Shown: piece by piece, positions 58,101-63,604 of the stretch
Layout of the letters: the number at the start of each line of letters is the position of its first letter
Numbering within the stretch: the first letter of the stretch is position 1
Assembly: GCF_964355755.1 (NCBI RefSeq)
Contig: NC_092674.1
Span: 813,001 to 877,000, forward strand
Direction: 5' to 3'
DNA length: 64,000 nucleotides
From: Antedon mediterranea
Lineage: Eukaryota > Echinodermata > Crinoidea > Comatulida > Antedonidae
Notes under the pieces: generated by a model
The model's input: the letters and a program-made list of their open reading frames with translations, nothing else
The model's database searches: none
Told to the model about the DNA's origin: nothing
Program-made: the position numbers and the translations under genes

Positions 58101-60979
58101 CGTCGATGTAAACAAACAGCCAACTTCTACTTCCGTCTGAGTGTATTGCATTTTGGGTAATGATGACGTTTTGCTCGACGACCACCCATAGATTTAACCG
58201 GTTATTTCGGAGCACAAATTGAGCAGAAACGCGGTCTTGTTATTGTTATCTATTTTTAATCTATTTTAAAATAACCGGTTAAATTGCGTTATGCAGCAGA
58301 AACAGACCCTTAGTACAACAAGTCTACTCAGTTAAGACTTCTACTCAATTGTGTAAACTCCATGCCATGCTCATGAGTTCATTTGTTCATGTGTTTTTTT
58401 TCTAAATGTTGAATTACTAATTAGATGAGGTAACCTTGGCGTTATTAAAGTTGCATCACACTTGCACATCTGTCCACACCAGATTTTAAATGTGTGATGG
58501 CTTCTACTTGATGATCTTTGGTCTTATCCTTTAGAGACTAAGCTAACCACTACAGTGTGTAAATCATTTATTTTTGTGCTATGCTTATCTGAGTGACATT
58601 ATTAAAGAAGAAACATACTTAGGATGAGAGCATAAGTGGTGGTTTAAGTATGTTCACTTAGACTACTGTAGTTATAAATTATATTATCCTTGGCAATGGC
58701 AGAGATATATAAAATACTTAATGTGAGAAATATTTAAACACACACTGTCTTTACTTGTATTTCTCCCTTTATAAAATCAAACTTAATATATTTTATCCCC
58801 CTACATCCTTTTGATGACTCACCGATTCTTAGATGAGGACTTACTGTAAATAAGAATTGATACCGGTAATCGCTTGTCAATTATCAGCTTCTCTAAATTT
58901 CCATCACAAATTCTAATTTTAGATGAAAGCTTACAATAATTATTACATTCTATGACATTCTTCTAAGGTAATTTAATTGTCCTATTGCACACCATGTGAC
59001 CCACAATCGTCCAATCAAATGACAGGAATTTATTTATTTGTTATATAATACATTCTTGGCATTCTTCTAAGTTAAATTTAATTTAATTGGAATGATATTC
59101 TTAAGATTGGCTTCATTAACTAAATTCATAATTAACATTAATGTGACAGTAAGCGTTATTTTATAATTAGCGTTGTAGTAACCAAGATTGTTGATTGCCG
59201 TAATAAACTGACACAAATCATTTATAATGTCACTCGTTGTAGAATAAACCCTATTAATTTAGACTGTACAAATACCAATTTGCCGTCGTTCATTTAGTTG
59301 TATCTGTGTCGTTGATATCCTGAGTGGAATGTTAATTTATAATATAGTTGGTATGATCGCTAAATAGATACTGTGTAGGCCTAGTGCTTGAATGCCAAAG
59401 TGATTGTATAGATTAAGTAGAATGCGATTTGTGCAGAATATTTGCATGTCTGCAGTTTATGGATTTACAGGAAGTTGGATATTGTTTCAACGTTTCAATA
59501 TGTAGATGGCTTTGGGCCGATTTACAACTTCTAAAATCATGCATTTCAGAATCACATATTTAAAAAAACATTTGAAAAATCATGGTTTTTTTAAAACATT
59601 TTAATATTATGTGTAAAGTGATTGATTCACATACACTCCTATTTATTATTATTAATAAAGGTTTAATGTTTTTTGTTGTAGTCTTTTGAAAAATGTGGCC
59701 ATCTAGTAAGAAAACGACGATCATCCGAACCAAACAAGAAAAAATTGGATAAGAAATCGGATTGGAGTAGATACCGGCCTCAAGGAAATAACAATCCATC
59801 ATCGACGGCTCTTGGAGCTACCCTCAACGGCTACATTGCCGAAACTGCAGAGATGTTAAAGAACTCTATTAATTTCTGGGCGGATCTGCCGTACCTCATG
59901 TGCAATGATGATAACTATGCAGCGGAAGCATCCAATCAGAACTGCTGGACTGGAATCGAGATCGGAAAGTAAGTATTAAACACAAACTGCACATTTAAAA
60001 AACATTGGCTTTAAGTGGTTAATTTGTGCATTGTAAATGTTTGCATATTAACTACTGAGTTTGGTACTAGTATTGTAATATGTTAGGTCTTGGTATTCAC
60101 CTGTTATGCAAATTGTATGCATCCTATATAATATCTACATAATTGTGGCTGCCTACTTTATTTTCATAAAGATTATCTTATTATATAATATAGCATTATT
60201 TAATCATTAACTTTACTTGTATCGACACTACTATATTATTCATTATATATTAAGATTATAGATTTTTTTTAAATAGTGGTGTTTATTAACCCACAGTTAT
60301 GACCGGCCTATTGTAAAAAGCGGGCTAGAATTCCAAGGCAATAACTCAGAAGTTGATATGGTAAGCAGAATAAGATCGCCCTCTACGTTGGAGTATAAGG
60401 CTTTGCTTAAAGACATTACAGCTCAACTTAATCATGCTTATACCGGAAGAAATACAAAATTTATATCATTAGTTCCTGATGGTAAGTAGCTAGCTTAGTT
60501 CCATTAAATAAAACATCAAGATTTACATTTATATGGAATAAAATAACACCAGACTCACAGACATTAAGATTTTACATAAATAAATATACCAGACAGACTC
60601 ATAGGCATTTAGTTTATATGGAAGAAAATCTCAAGTCTATTTCGTGCCTAGCTTTCCTGGATAAACCAGTATTTGTATTTATTTGCATCCAACATCCAAA
60701 TGCTACCAACAGAATACTTTAAAATACACAAAATATTAAATACAGTACTATCATTTTTTTTTTTCAGACGAAGATTATGATGAGGAAGGCAGTGGTAGTG
60801 GCAGTGGATCTGGTTCTGGTGATGGATCAGTCAACGATATCACTGTCACAACCATTGACAACGATCCTAAATATCGACCGACGAAATTCCCAGACAATGC
60901 AGCACCCTCGCAAGCAACAATAACATTATCTGTATTAATTTTCTCTATGTTATTTTCATGTCTCTTCCGCGGTCATTGA
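6992..60979 (+). CDS. Glypican, GPC1/2/4/6 (Dally-like) subfamily, complete, 8 coding exons
   Basis: GPI-anchored heparan sulfate proteoglycan core protein that tunes Wnt, Hedgehog, FGF and BMP signals at the cell surface. Exons: 6992-7169, 9233-9391, 30374-30762, 36382-36550, 37318-37448, 59682-59968, 60297-60481 and 60768-60979. They sum to 1710 bases, 569 residues plus stop, with all phases matching. A hydrophobic signal peptide covers about residues 1-32. Exactly 14 cysteines lie in the mature ectodomain (36, 66, 72, 73, 194, 249, 259, 262, 272, 276, 283, 347, 416, 430), the family count. Subfamily motifs are KMFEHTYGDLY, ELKPFGTIPEAL and KISEGIMNYQEN. VRKRRSS (351-357) resembles a furin site. 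Acidic DEDYDEE is followed by five Ser-Gly pairs (508-517), the glycosaminoglycan sites. The tail ITLSVLIFSMLFSCLF is a GPI signal. Introns 2 and 5 exceed 20 kb. It is not the GPC3/5 branch. Confidence 0.97.
7170..9232 (+). other. Glypican intron 1
   Basis: A 2.06-kb AT-rich intron. Apart from the hairpin at 8947-9060, no gene or recognisable repeat was found. Donor GTAAGG, acceptor TTTTGTAG. Confidence 0.85.
8947..9060. repeat. 114-bp hairpin (MITE-like or miRNA-like)
   Basis: Two arms of about 50 bp pair almost fully. Both contain TTTTTGCAAAAACCAAAAA or its complement, and AACCTGCTTG faces CAAGCAGGTT near the loop. It lies about 170 bp upstream of glypican exon 2. It could be a small MITE or a pre-miRNA-like fold; nothing decides which. 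Confidence 0.7.
9233..9391 (+). CDS. Glypican exon 2
   Basis: It encodes EHKSTCGTGFSCC (cysteines 66, 72, 73) and the following helix to EKFD, phase 2 in and phase 1 out. The G..CC..EME-type start of the glypican N-lobe is clear. Confidence 0.96.
10387..10797. repeat. Two-copy 210-bp tandem repeat inside the nested transposon
   Basis: The block starting ATGTCAAAAAACTTCTTTGG at 10387 repeats at 10597 with about 95 percent identity and small indels. The words CCACGTG and CTGTCCGAGCGAAGCAATGA occur in both copies. Open frames exist on both strands, but there is no recognised domain, so it is treated as non-coding. Confidence 0.8.
11034..11162. repeat. Perfect long hairpin with an extra direct copy
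   Basis: The block GTACCAATTTTGGGGTCTAA and onward to TATTATAGTGA appears as a full copy, then a second direct copy (from about 11079), then a perfect inverted copy ending near 11160. The arms of about 45 bp with no mismatch imply recent origin or gene conversion. Confidence 0.85.
12553..13617. other. Intronic DNA rich in TACAGTA/TACTGTA
   Basis: No gene. The words ACAGTAC, TACTGTA and GTACAGT are conspicuously dense, especially at 13060-13215. A short ATC run lies near 12788. Confidence 0.6.
13618..13709. repeat. Two-copy 41-bp tandem duplication
   Basis: A block containing TATGTATAGCCTGGCTTATG occurs twice with a period of 41 bp, just left of an unrelated minisatellite with the same period. 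Confidence 0.75.
13730..14143. repeat. 41-bp minisatellite, about 10 copies
   Basis: The unit contains TTCCCTGTTCATCTATCCCT and GTACCGTATCCATCCA. Copies are nearly identical, with single-base variants in the third and sixth. Because 41 is not a multiple of three and the unit has no stop, all three frames stay open for 150-180 codons. These are not genes. Confidence 0.95.
14134..14265. repeat. Left direct repeat flanking the large palindrome
   Basis: Contains CATGATAGTTGAATTACATC and TGTAATTGCTTTTCATA. A diverged copy in the same orientation is at 17697-17835. Confidence 0.55.
14422..14558 (+). mobile_element. Short retroposon tail with 18-bp target duplication
   Basis: ATCTATCAAAAATCTTTT occurs at 14422-14439 and exactly again at 14541-14558. 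The 101 bp between end in AATAAAGTT and TTATTATTATT, as in 3'-end copies of CR1/L2-type retroposons. It is a short, 5'-truncated insertion. Confidence 0.75.
14610..17670. repeat. Giant inverted repeat (foldback) of about 3 kb
   Basis: Sequence at 14610-15500 matches the complement of 15975-17670, with the right arm interrupted at about 16500-17230. Anchors: GGTCCCTATATGAACATACT at 14701 against its near-complement near 17590; AGCATGTGCTGATGCCGTGG at 15091 against 16441-16460; CAGTCTGTGGGTTGAAGA near 15190 against 16280; GGTTTTACAGAGTTTG near 15412 against 16060. Estimated arm length is about 0.9 kb, loop under 0.5 kb, divergence perhaps 20 percent by eye. No coding frame was recognised. Confidence 0.8.
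16514..16912. mobile_element. Small TIR element inside the right palindrome arm
   Basis: Ends TTACCGCATTTATTTGAATA and TTATCCGAATAAATACGGTAA-like are inverted relative to each other. The interior is G-rich, with GGGGGAGGGG runs. It explains part of the right-arm interruption. Confidence 0.55.
17697..17835. repeat. Right direct repeat flanking the large palindrome
   Basis: A diverged same-orientation copy of 14134-14265: ATATGATAGTTGAATTACAA and CTGTAATTGCCTCTCATA. Confidence 0.55.
17829..18007. repeat. 37-bp minisatellite, 5 copies
   Basis: The unit contains TATTGTGTGTGTATTG and CATGTTTTTCAATATCTTT. A short open frame across it is an artefact of the repeat. Confidence 0.85.
18008..19737. 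other. Intronic DNA, nothing recognised
   Basis: No gene, hairpin or repeat family was recognised; AT-rich throughout. Confidence 0.6.
19738..20250. repeat. 23-bp minisatellite, about 22 copies
   Basis: The unit is GTACAGTATGGTATTAAGTG plus CAA. Most copies are identical. Variants with CGGG appear in about the fourth and seventh copies, three apart, and one copy has TTCAA, so homogenisation is recent. Confidence 0.95.
20251..23321. other. Intronic DNA, nothing recognised
   Basis: AT-rich intron sequence with scattered TACAGTA words. No gene or defined repeat was identified. Confidence 0.6.
23322..24866 (-). mobile_element. 5'-truncated non-LTR retrotransposon (L1/Tx1-like) ORF2 3' part
   Basis: One open minus-strand frame from about 24864 to the stop at 23362 covers about 500 residues. 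It matches the end of an ORF2 reverse transcriptase and its C-terminal region: YIGYDKD, then W..R..SSFGKITVIKTLALSKPIYNA (read with the usual SxxGKIxVIKTLxLSK pattern), PKSIIPEINKILYNFLW near residue 80, and a terminal zinc-finger-like CEYCNEEVENEKHMLFTC. A stop lies just upstream of 24866, so the polymerase core is missing. A poly-A run sits at 23322-23344 on the plus strand, that is poly-T after this frame. It is antisense to the glypican intron. Intact reading over about 500 codons suggests a fairly young copy. Confidence 0.88.
24867..28148. other. Intronic DNA, nothing recognised
   Basis: No gene or defined repeat was identified. Several TACAGTA-type words occur. Confidence 0.6.
28149..28276. 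mobile_element. MITE copy E
   Basis: A well-preserved short copy with ends AGCTCTGTCTACACTATCAA and TTTGATAGTGTAGACAGAGC and the TGATGT core. Confidence 0.85.
28277..30373. other. Intronic DNA up to exon 3, nothing recognised
   Basis: AT-rich, no gene or repeat family seen. Confidence 0.6.
30374..30762 (+). CDS. Glypican exon 3
   Basis: The largest exon, 389 bases, residues 114-242. It holds the long N-lobe helices FTKMFEHTYGDLYKDHKDIF, DLRQFYQGKIDDLE, cysteine 194, ELKPFGTIPEAL and ARTYVQGLDAARDIV. Acceptor TTTTGCAG, donor GTATTG, phase 0 out. Confidence 0.97.
30763..32105 (+). other. Intron 3, left part
   Basis: No gene. A short direct duplication, TTGACTGGCAGAATAATTA, occurs near 31780 and 31844. 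Confidence 0.65.
32106..32915. mobile_element. PIF/Harbinger-like non-autonomous element with ATACCGTAT iterons
   Basis: Inverted ends GGCCCTGTTTCTGCTGCC and, on the complement of the right end, GGGCCTGTTTCTGCTGC, flanked by ATA on both sides (32103-32105, 32916-32918). TACCGTAT/ATACGGTA words recur about a dozen times near both ends. The interior carries a Myb/SANT-like pseudogene and no transposase. Class assignment rests on the 3-bp duplication and the relationship to the element at 56680. Confidence 0.8.
32423..32718 (+). pseudogene. Myb/SANT-like DNA-binding domain relic carried by the element
   Basis: The frame begins WSEDVTVLLNK and, after what looks like a one-base frameshift near 32460, continues GEAKMSDQLKGNKRDNHIY, DISKKIKQEYGIDLSP, NSKLKSLRKQY and ends at 32718. 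The W..E..LL start, the KxxxIYxxIS helix and the KxxxLRxxY helix are typical of the Myb/SANT or MADF domains in Harbinger accessory proteins. Its diverged relative is at 57012-57190. It is part of the transposon, not a host gene. Confidence 0.65.
32916..33810. other. Intron 3 DNA, nothing recognised
   Basis: No gene. A stray CAGCAGAAACCGG near 33543 resembles a Harbinger-type terminus, perhaps a solo end. Confidence 0.5.
33811..33998. repeat. 21-bp minisatellite, about 9 copies
   Basis: The unit resembles GTTGGAAAATGTTGGTTACA, with variants at the GCAAG/ACGAG positions. The minus strand is open through it because 21 is a multiple of three; this is not evidence for a gene. Confidence 0.85.
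34600..34766. mobile_element. MITE copy F
   Basis: Ends TGCTCTGTCTACAATATAAA and TTTGTTAGTGTATACAGAGC; the internal TATGGTAGTGATATG block is duplicated. Confidence 0.75.
34767..36138. other. Intron 3 DNA, nothing recognised
   Basis: AT-rich with no gene or named repeat. Confidence 0.6.
36139..36330. repeat. 33-bp minisatellite, 6 copies, just upstream of exon 4
   Basis: The unit contains GGTAACTCTCCTCCAAAACA and CAGTGACAAGACT. One copy has a 6-bp insertion. It ends about 50 bp before the exon 4 acceptor. The 33-bp period keeps frames open on both strands, but the open frame is out of register with exon 4. Confidence 0.88.
36382..36550 (+). CDS. Glypican exon 4
   Basis: Residues 243-298 with six conserved cysteines (249, 259, 262, 272, 276, 283) in DYCSSCKG, APCDGLC and MKACLAQQAEL. 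Acceptor TTTTCTAG, donor GTAAGT, phase 0 in and 1 out. Confidence 0.97.
36551..37317 (+). other. Glypican intron 4
   Basis: A 767-bp AT-rich intron with GTAAGT donor and TATTTAG acceptor. No features seen. Confidence 0.85.
37318..37448 (+). CDS. Glypican exon 5
   Basis: Residues 299-342: HMLKLGGRMGASFNIETVID, then INVKISEGIMNYQENTQHV, the highly conserved ...I..KISEAIMNMQ.N helix of GPC4/6. Ends in phase 0 at TEK before GTAAGT. Confidence 0.97.
37607..37750 (+). mobile_element. Dispersed repeat family X, copy 1
   Basis: Contains GAGGGCATAGTTTGTGGACT, then TTCAATGAA, TTTGAGGAGAA and GGTTTATCCAGGTAAGTTAG. Four relatives follow in the window. No open frame and no clear terminal repeats; class unknown. 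Confidence 0.65.
38549..39895. repeat. Tandem duplication of about 200 bp, first unit split by a transposon
   Basis: GTGTTATCAATATTGGACTG starts unit 1 near 38549 and unit 2 near 39701. CTTGGCCAGGCTAAATTTAT follows in both. The remainder of unit 1 (GACATAAACTC to TTTAATATTGTTTC) lies at 39547-39690, after the insertion, and matches 39767-39892. Confidence 0.8.
38612..39544. mobile_element. Tigger/pogo-like non-autonomous element
   Basis: Inverted ends CAGTCGACCTTCTCATTTAC and GTAAATGAGAAGGTCGACTG (perfect for 20 bp), with TA duplicated at 38610-38611 and 39545-39546. Subterminal TTCGTAAATG words are repeated. The CAGTCGACC start with TA duplication is typical of pogo/Tigger elements. It has no transposase frame; 933 bp. 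Confidence 0.85.
39896..41987. other. Intron 5 DNA, nothing firmly recognised
   Basis: AT-rich. A loose repetition of GCCCTTCCCTGTTC / GCTTTCCTGTTTAAC at 40768-40970 was noted but not resolved. Confidence 0.55.
41988..42132. mobile_element. MITE copy G
   Basis: Ends AAGCTCTATCTACACTATCA and TTTGATAGTGTAGACAGAGC with an intact core. It is one of the best-preserved copies. Confidence 0.85.
42133..46002. other. Intron 5 DNA with one short duplication
   Basis: A 43-bp block containing AGGCCCTTGGTTAGG and CCACCATCAAAGG is tandemly doubled at about 43377-43464. Otherwise no gene or repeat was recognised. Confidence 0.6.
46003..46166 (+). mobile_element. Dispersed repeat family X, copy 2
   Basis: GAGGGCATAGTTGATA, CAATGAAAATTTCTACTTTT and GGTTTATCCAGGTAAGCTAG, same order as copy 1. 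Confidence 0.65.
46871..47264. repeat. 23-bp minisatellite, about 17 copies
   Basis: The unit is AGGAAACTTAGTTGGATCCC plus AAG. Single-base GGGTCC variants are scattered among the copies. The period equals that of the unrelated array at 19738. Confidence 0.95.
47416..47549. repeat. Two-copy tandem duplication of about 63-70 bp
   Basis: CTGCTATCCCTATGGTAAGC and AACCAATTCCCTCTAGTATT are present twice, with a small insertion in the second copy. Confidence 0.85.
47822..47930 (-). mobile_element. Dispersed repeat family X, copy 3 (reverse)
   Basis: The complement reads GTTTATCCAGGTAAGCTAGG after CTACTTTTTCGAGAAGAAAG and TTCAATGAAAA. Shorter relatives lie at 54881-54925 and 60636-60675, also reverse. 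Confidence 0.6.
48527..49556. repeat. 103-bp satellite, about 10 copies
   Basis: The unit contains GTCTATTGATTAGCCGATTC, AATTTCCCCAGTATCATAGG and a palindromic stretch around ATGTATCACATGTGATGTC. The unit length is steady near 103 bp except for small indels (GGATAGG in the last two copies). No coding sense. Confidence 0.95.
49557..51395. other. Intron 5 DNA, nothing recognised
   Basis: AT-rich, no gene or named repeat. Confidence 0.6.
51396..52251. mobile_element. Second piggyBac-like non-autonomous element
   Basis: TTAA at 51392-51395 and 52252-52255 flank perfect inverted ends CCCTTTCACTGCG / CGCAGTGAAAGGG. Just inside the left end, TACCCGGTA and TACCGGGTA words form paired palindromes. 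Two CRE-like TGACGTCA sites lie close together near 52049-52068. No transposase frame in 856 bp. Confidence 0.9.
52256..56534. other. Intron 5 DNA, mostly unremarkable
   Basis: A 20-bp doubling (ACTGAAGGCTGTTTTAAA) occurs near 53146. The stretch 54490-54780 is less AT-rich and open for 73 codons, but no family was recognised. A short family X fragment lies at 54881-54925. Confidence 0.55.
57012..57190 (+). pseudogene. Myb/SANT-like domain relic, relative of 32423-32718
   Basis: The frame begins WMNEITRYVIQSWGERKY. After a frame change it reads GNRKESQIINKSIFAKVKEE and FGVEFRGLPKLSNLRR. It aligns with the copy at 32423: GERK/GEAK, GNRKES/GNKRDN, KVKEEFGVEF/KIKQEYGIDL, LRRY/LRKQY. Both copies are frame-damaged at different places. 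Confidence 0.6.
57229..57829. mobile_element. Foldback MITE nested in the second Harbinger-like element
   Basis: Outer ends ACACCAAAACGGAAACAAAA and, complement of the right end, ACACCAAACGGAAACAAAAA. The mirrored text continues for about 190 bp per arm (for example CATTCTGAG.. and CGTTTATAACATAAATTCGG in complement). No coding sequence. Confidence 0.75.
57835..57985 (+). pseudogene. Open segment after the nested element, unrecognised
   Basis: An open stretch reads DRARERQQSFTWEGPYVIAF and onward to GAMRINFISDV without a stop before 57985. It is GC-richer than the intron and lies inside the Harbinger-like element, so it is probably a piece of the transposon's cargo gene. No family was recognised. 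Confidence 0.35.
58353..59681. other. Intron 5 DNA up to exon 6, nothing recognised
   Basis: AT-rich, no gene or repeat family seen. Confidence 0.65.
59682..59968 (+). CDS. Glypican exon 6
   Basis: Residues 343-437: SFEKCGHL with cysteine 347, basic VRKRRSSEPNKKKLDKK, a variable linker, then FWADLPYLMCNDD and NQNCWTG with cysteines 416 and 430. Phase 0 in and 2 out, donor GTAAGT. Confidence 0.97.
59969..60296 (+). other. Glypican intron 6
   Basis: A 328-bp AT-rich intron, GTAAGT donor and CCCACAG acceptor. Nothing else seen. Confidence 0.85.
60297..60481 (+). CDS. Glypican exon 7
   Basis: Residues 438-499: NYDRPIVKSGL, GNNSEVDMVSRI and a helix ending LNHAYTGRNTKFISLVPD. This corresponds to the NNPEVDVD and AYNGNDVNF region of vertebrate glypicans. 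Confidence 0.95.
60482..60767 (+). other. Glypican intron 7
   Basis: A 286-bp intron with GTAAGT donor and TTTTTTTCAG acceptor. It holds an imperfect duplication of CACCAGACTCACAGACATTA text and a family X fragment (60636-60675, reverse). Confidence 0.85.
60768..60979 (+). CDS. Glypican exon 8 (terminal)
   Basis: Residues 500-569: DEDYDEEG followed by repeated Ser-Gly (heparan sulfate attachment), a short stalk, a small-residue omega region near PDNAAPS, and a hydrophobic GPI tail ending FRGH. Stop TGA at 60977-60979. Confidence 0.97.
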
Positions 60980-63535
60980 AAATAACCATTGCTGAAATGA
61001 CCATTGCTGAAGCTGTTTAAAGATTAGTTATATAAGAATAATGAATAACTAAAGGTACTAATAAGAACTGGAACCAAAACTCTGGCGTGTACACCATAGC
61101 ATAATACGTACTATACCTCTATTGGGATATCATTTCATATCCAACAGTGGTGTAGTACATTTAGGTGTCTCTGCCGTATGTATTAGCAGTGTAGAACAGT
61201 TTACTGTGCAGGAAGTATGGAGCAGCCTGTTGTCAAGAATCCTCTAGAAATAGTACCTCTGGAATTATGGGTAAATGGACATGAATGTCTCCAGAAATCA
61301 GAGAGAGAGAGCATGGAATACGTCCACAAACAAGAGCGAGACAGTCGTTAGGAATTTAGAATTCCTGTCAACTTTTCCTAGAGGTTAGTCTTCACAGCAC
61401 TGCTGACACAGAGACATGACGGGCAATTTAAATTAATTGATAGAGAATGTACAATGCTGCTTCTGATGAGAATCAAAATGCTTAATGTTTACTTCCAATT
61501 CCCAATAAAAAATACAGAAATCATGCTCATTACGACATGAAAATGTTAAATGTTCTGATATGGAATAACGGATGTGAAGTTGCTTGTCACTGGACTTTAA
61601 TGCTAGAGCCACAAGTAGACATTCATGCTGGCGATATATTTGAAATCAACGTTTGTCAGAAGCACTGCCTGGTTTCAATTTAGTGATAACTGTTATAAAG
61701 ATGGTTTTTAGTAACATATCTTTTATTTATTTTTTATTTTAAATGTGAAAAATGTTAATTGTAAATAGAGATATTGTGGTTTTGAAAAATGAAGGTAGTT
61801 TATCTATGAATGGTGTGGCTATATAGCATGTCTTAAGAAAGACTTCAATGTTAATTAAGATTGGGCTTATGTATTGAGTCTGGATTTTGGGAGTTTTTTT
61901 TTAAACACAATTGGCCAATGGTTCATAAAACTGAAAATAAGCACACAAATTCCATGTTAATATTCATTCCTTATAAATCCTGAACCAAGTCCCTTGCTTT
62001 TTAAAAATAATTGAGAATTATAAATTATGCTTGAAGTTGGTGCTTTATATTCGCAGGTTAAGTACTTGCACTTAACAATGTAAGTACCTAGTCTTTGAGA
62101 TAAGTACTCAAAAAGTAAGAACTTCTCTTAAACCAAATATTAAATATCTTGGATTGCGAATGGAAATTGTAGAAATATTTTTAGATTTGATTTGTACTTA
62201 ATCCAAAGCTTTCAAATGTTTCGATGCTAGGAGCATTTTATAGATCGGTATTCATTTGTTGAAATTCAGTATTATTTCTAACCAGTTATATATATATGGG
62301 ACTGACAATAATAGGATTAGTAATATTTGCTATATTGATTGCCTATGTTGATTAGTTAAGTCGATGCTTAGGTGCCTTTGAGTGCTTCGGGCTTGCTTCA
62401 TTTTGGGTGCCTTCTATCGACTGATACTCAAGCTCTGGTCGCAAACATAATCATAATATTCTCTACAGTGTTCTTTTAATAATGTAGCTATAATGAATAT
62501 TTAATTTACGTAGTTACTGTAATTTTATAAACAATATATAAATCAGCAAGTGTTACGCTAATGCTACTAAAAGCCCCTTTTATGAAAAAAAATTTGAATT
62601 GTAATATTGTTTTAAAACATTTTAAATTGAAAAGTTTTAATCTCAAGTGATTGTGCAGTTGTTGGTTTTAATTGTTTTTAAAAACTCATTCATTTGTACA
62701 TAGAAAAAAAATGTTTTTAAATAATAATGTATTATTACTTATATCCAAGTTATCTGGTAGAATATACAGCAACCTTCCAAGAATGAACCCTTTTGTGCCT
62801 CGTCGCTTTGTAATCACTCAAATCTATTTGATATGAATTCTTGTTTGGAACATGGTATTGGTGTTGTATTTTCCACCGATTTTCCAGTTCTTGAGTTTTG
62901 ATATAATAAATAAGTCTTTATGCTTTTAGATTTTACATAATTGTTTTGATCATGAAACTTCAATTTGACCATTTATTGAATCATGTAGTTGAGATTTTAA
63001 ACTTTAAGTACGGTGGTATGGCCTCTTAATTTAAGTAAAATCATTGGTTTGTTTAATTCAAAAGTTGATGTACTAAGTCAATTGTGTCTACAGGAAATAT
63101 TACAAAAATGGAATCATTTGCTAATATAAGACAAGGAAATAAGTAAAAAGTCTTAAACATCTAAGAAATCTTTACAAAAATGTATTTAAACGAAAACGGC
63201 CCTGTGTAGTGTTCTTTGTTTCCCCAAAATTAAAAACGAAAATAATCCAGAGACCGATAAATAATAATTTATCTTTGCTGTCGACAGCATTAAATTGATT
63301 TGTGTTTATTTGTATTATAATTTTTTCATCCACCGATTATTGTCTGGGGTACTGTTTTTCTTTTAATGCTTAGTAGATTGAGATTAATTATCTTAAAATG
63401 TAAATTGTACAGAATCTTATAAAGTATAACATAAATCATTTTAACATTTTCTGTTCAGTTTAGCTGTAATATTTGCATTTGTATGTAAATGATGTTGAAT
63501 TTATAAGTTAGTGATGTAGTTCTATATATAAGACT
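60980..63535 (+). other. Glypican 3' UTR and downstream flank
   Basis: No further gene was seen. Possible polyadenylation signals AATAAA lie at 61504-61509 and 62905-62910; which is used cannot be told from sequence. Sequence is AT-rich. Confidence 0.55.
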
Positions 63536-63604
63536 GGGTCAGTATAGGGTCATCTAAGGTCAGCATAAGGTCACCTAGGGTCAGCATAAGGTCACCTATG
63601 GTCA
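63536..63604 (+). promoter_or_regulatory. Array of seven nuclear-receptor-like half-sites (21-bp repeat)
   Basis: Half-sites GGGTCA, GGGTCA, AGGTCA, AGGTCA, GGGTCA, AGGTCA, TGGTCA are all in the same orientation, with spacers alternating 5, 4, 5, 4, 5, 4 bp. The period is 21 bp. The spacing corresponds to DR5 and DR4 elements. Whether it binds a receptor is inference; a chance minisatellite is the alternative. Confidence 0.6.

Larger units (their letters stand above)
56680..58309. mobile_element. PIF/Harbinger-like element with AACCGGTT iterons
   Basis: Inverted ends GGGCCTGTTTCTGCTGCA and its complement. TTA is duplicated at 56677-56679 and 58310-58312, confirmed because the host minisatellite unit has a single TTA there. 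AACCGGTT occurs about seven times near the two ends. The interior holds a Myb/SANT-like relic, a nested foldback element and another open segment. No transposase was recognised. Confidence 0.88.
56535..58352. repeat. 26-bp minisatellite split by a transposon
   Basis: About six units of TTGAGACTTAGTACAAGTCT plus ACTCAA run at 56535-56679, and one to two more at 58310-58352. The intervening DNA is the element at 56680-58309. Confidence 0.85.
37449..59681 (+). other. Glypican intron 5 (about 22 kb)
   Basis: Donor GTAAGT, acceptor TTGTTGTAG. It contains the transposons and satellites listed below. No nested host gene was recognised. Joining exon 5 to exon 6 leaves no gap relative to the family, so no exon is missing. 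Confidence 0.9.
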
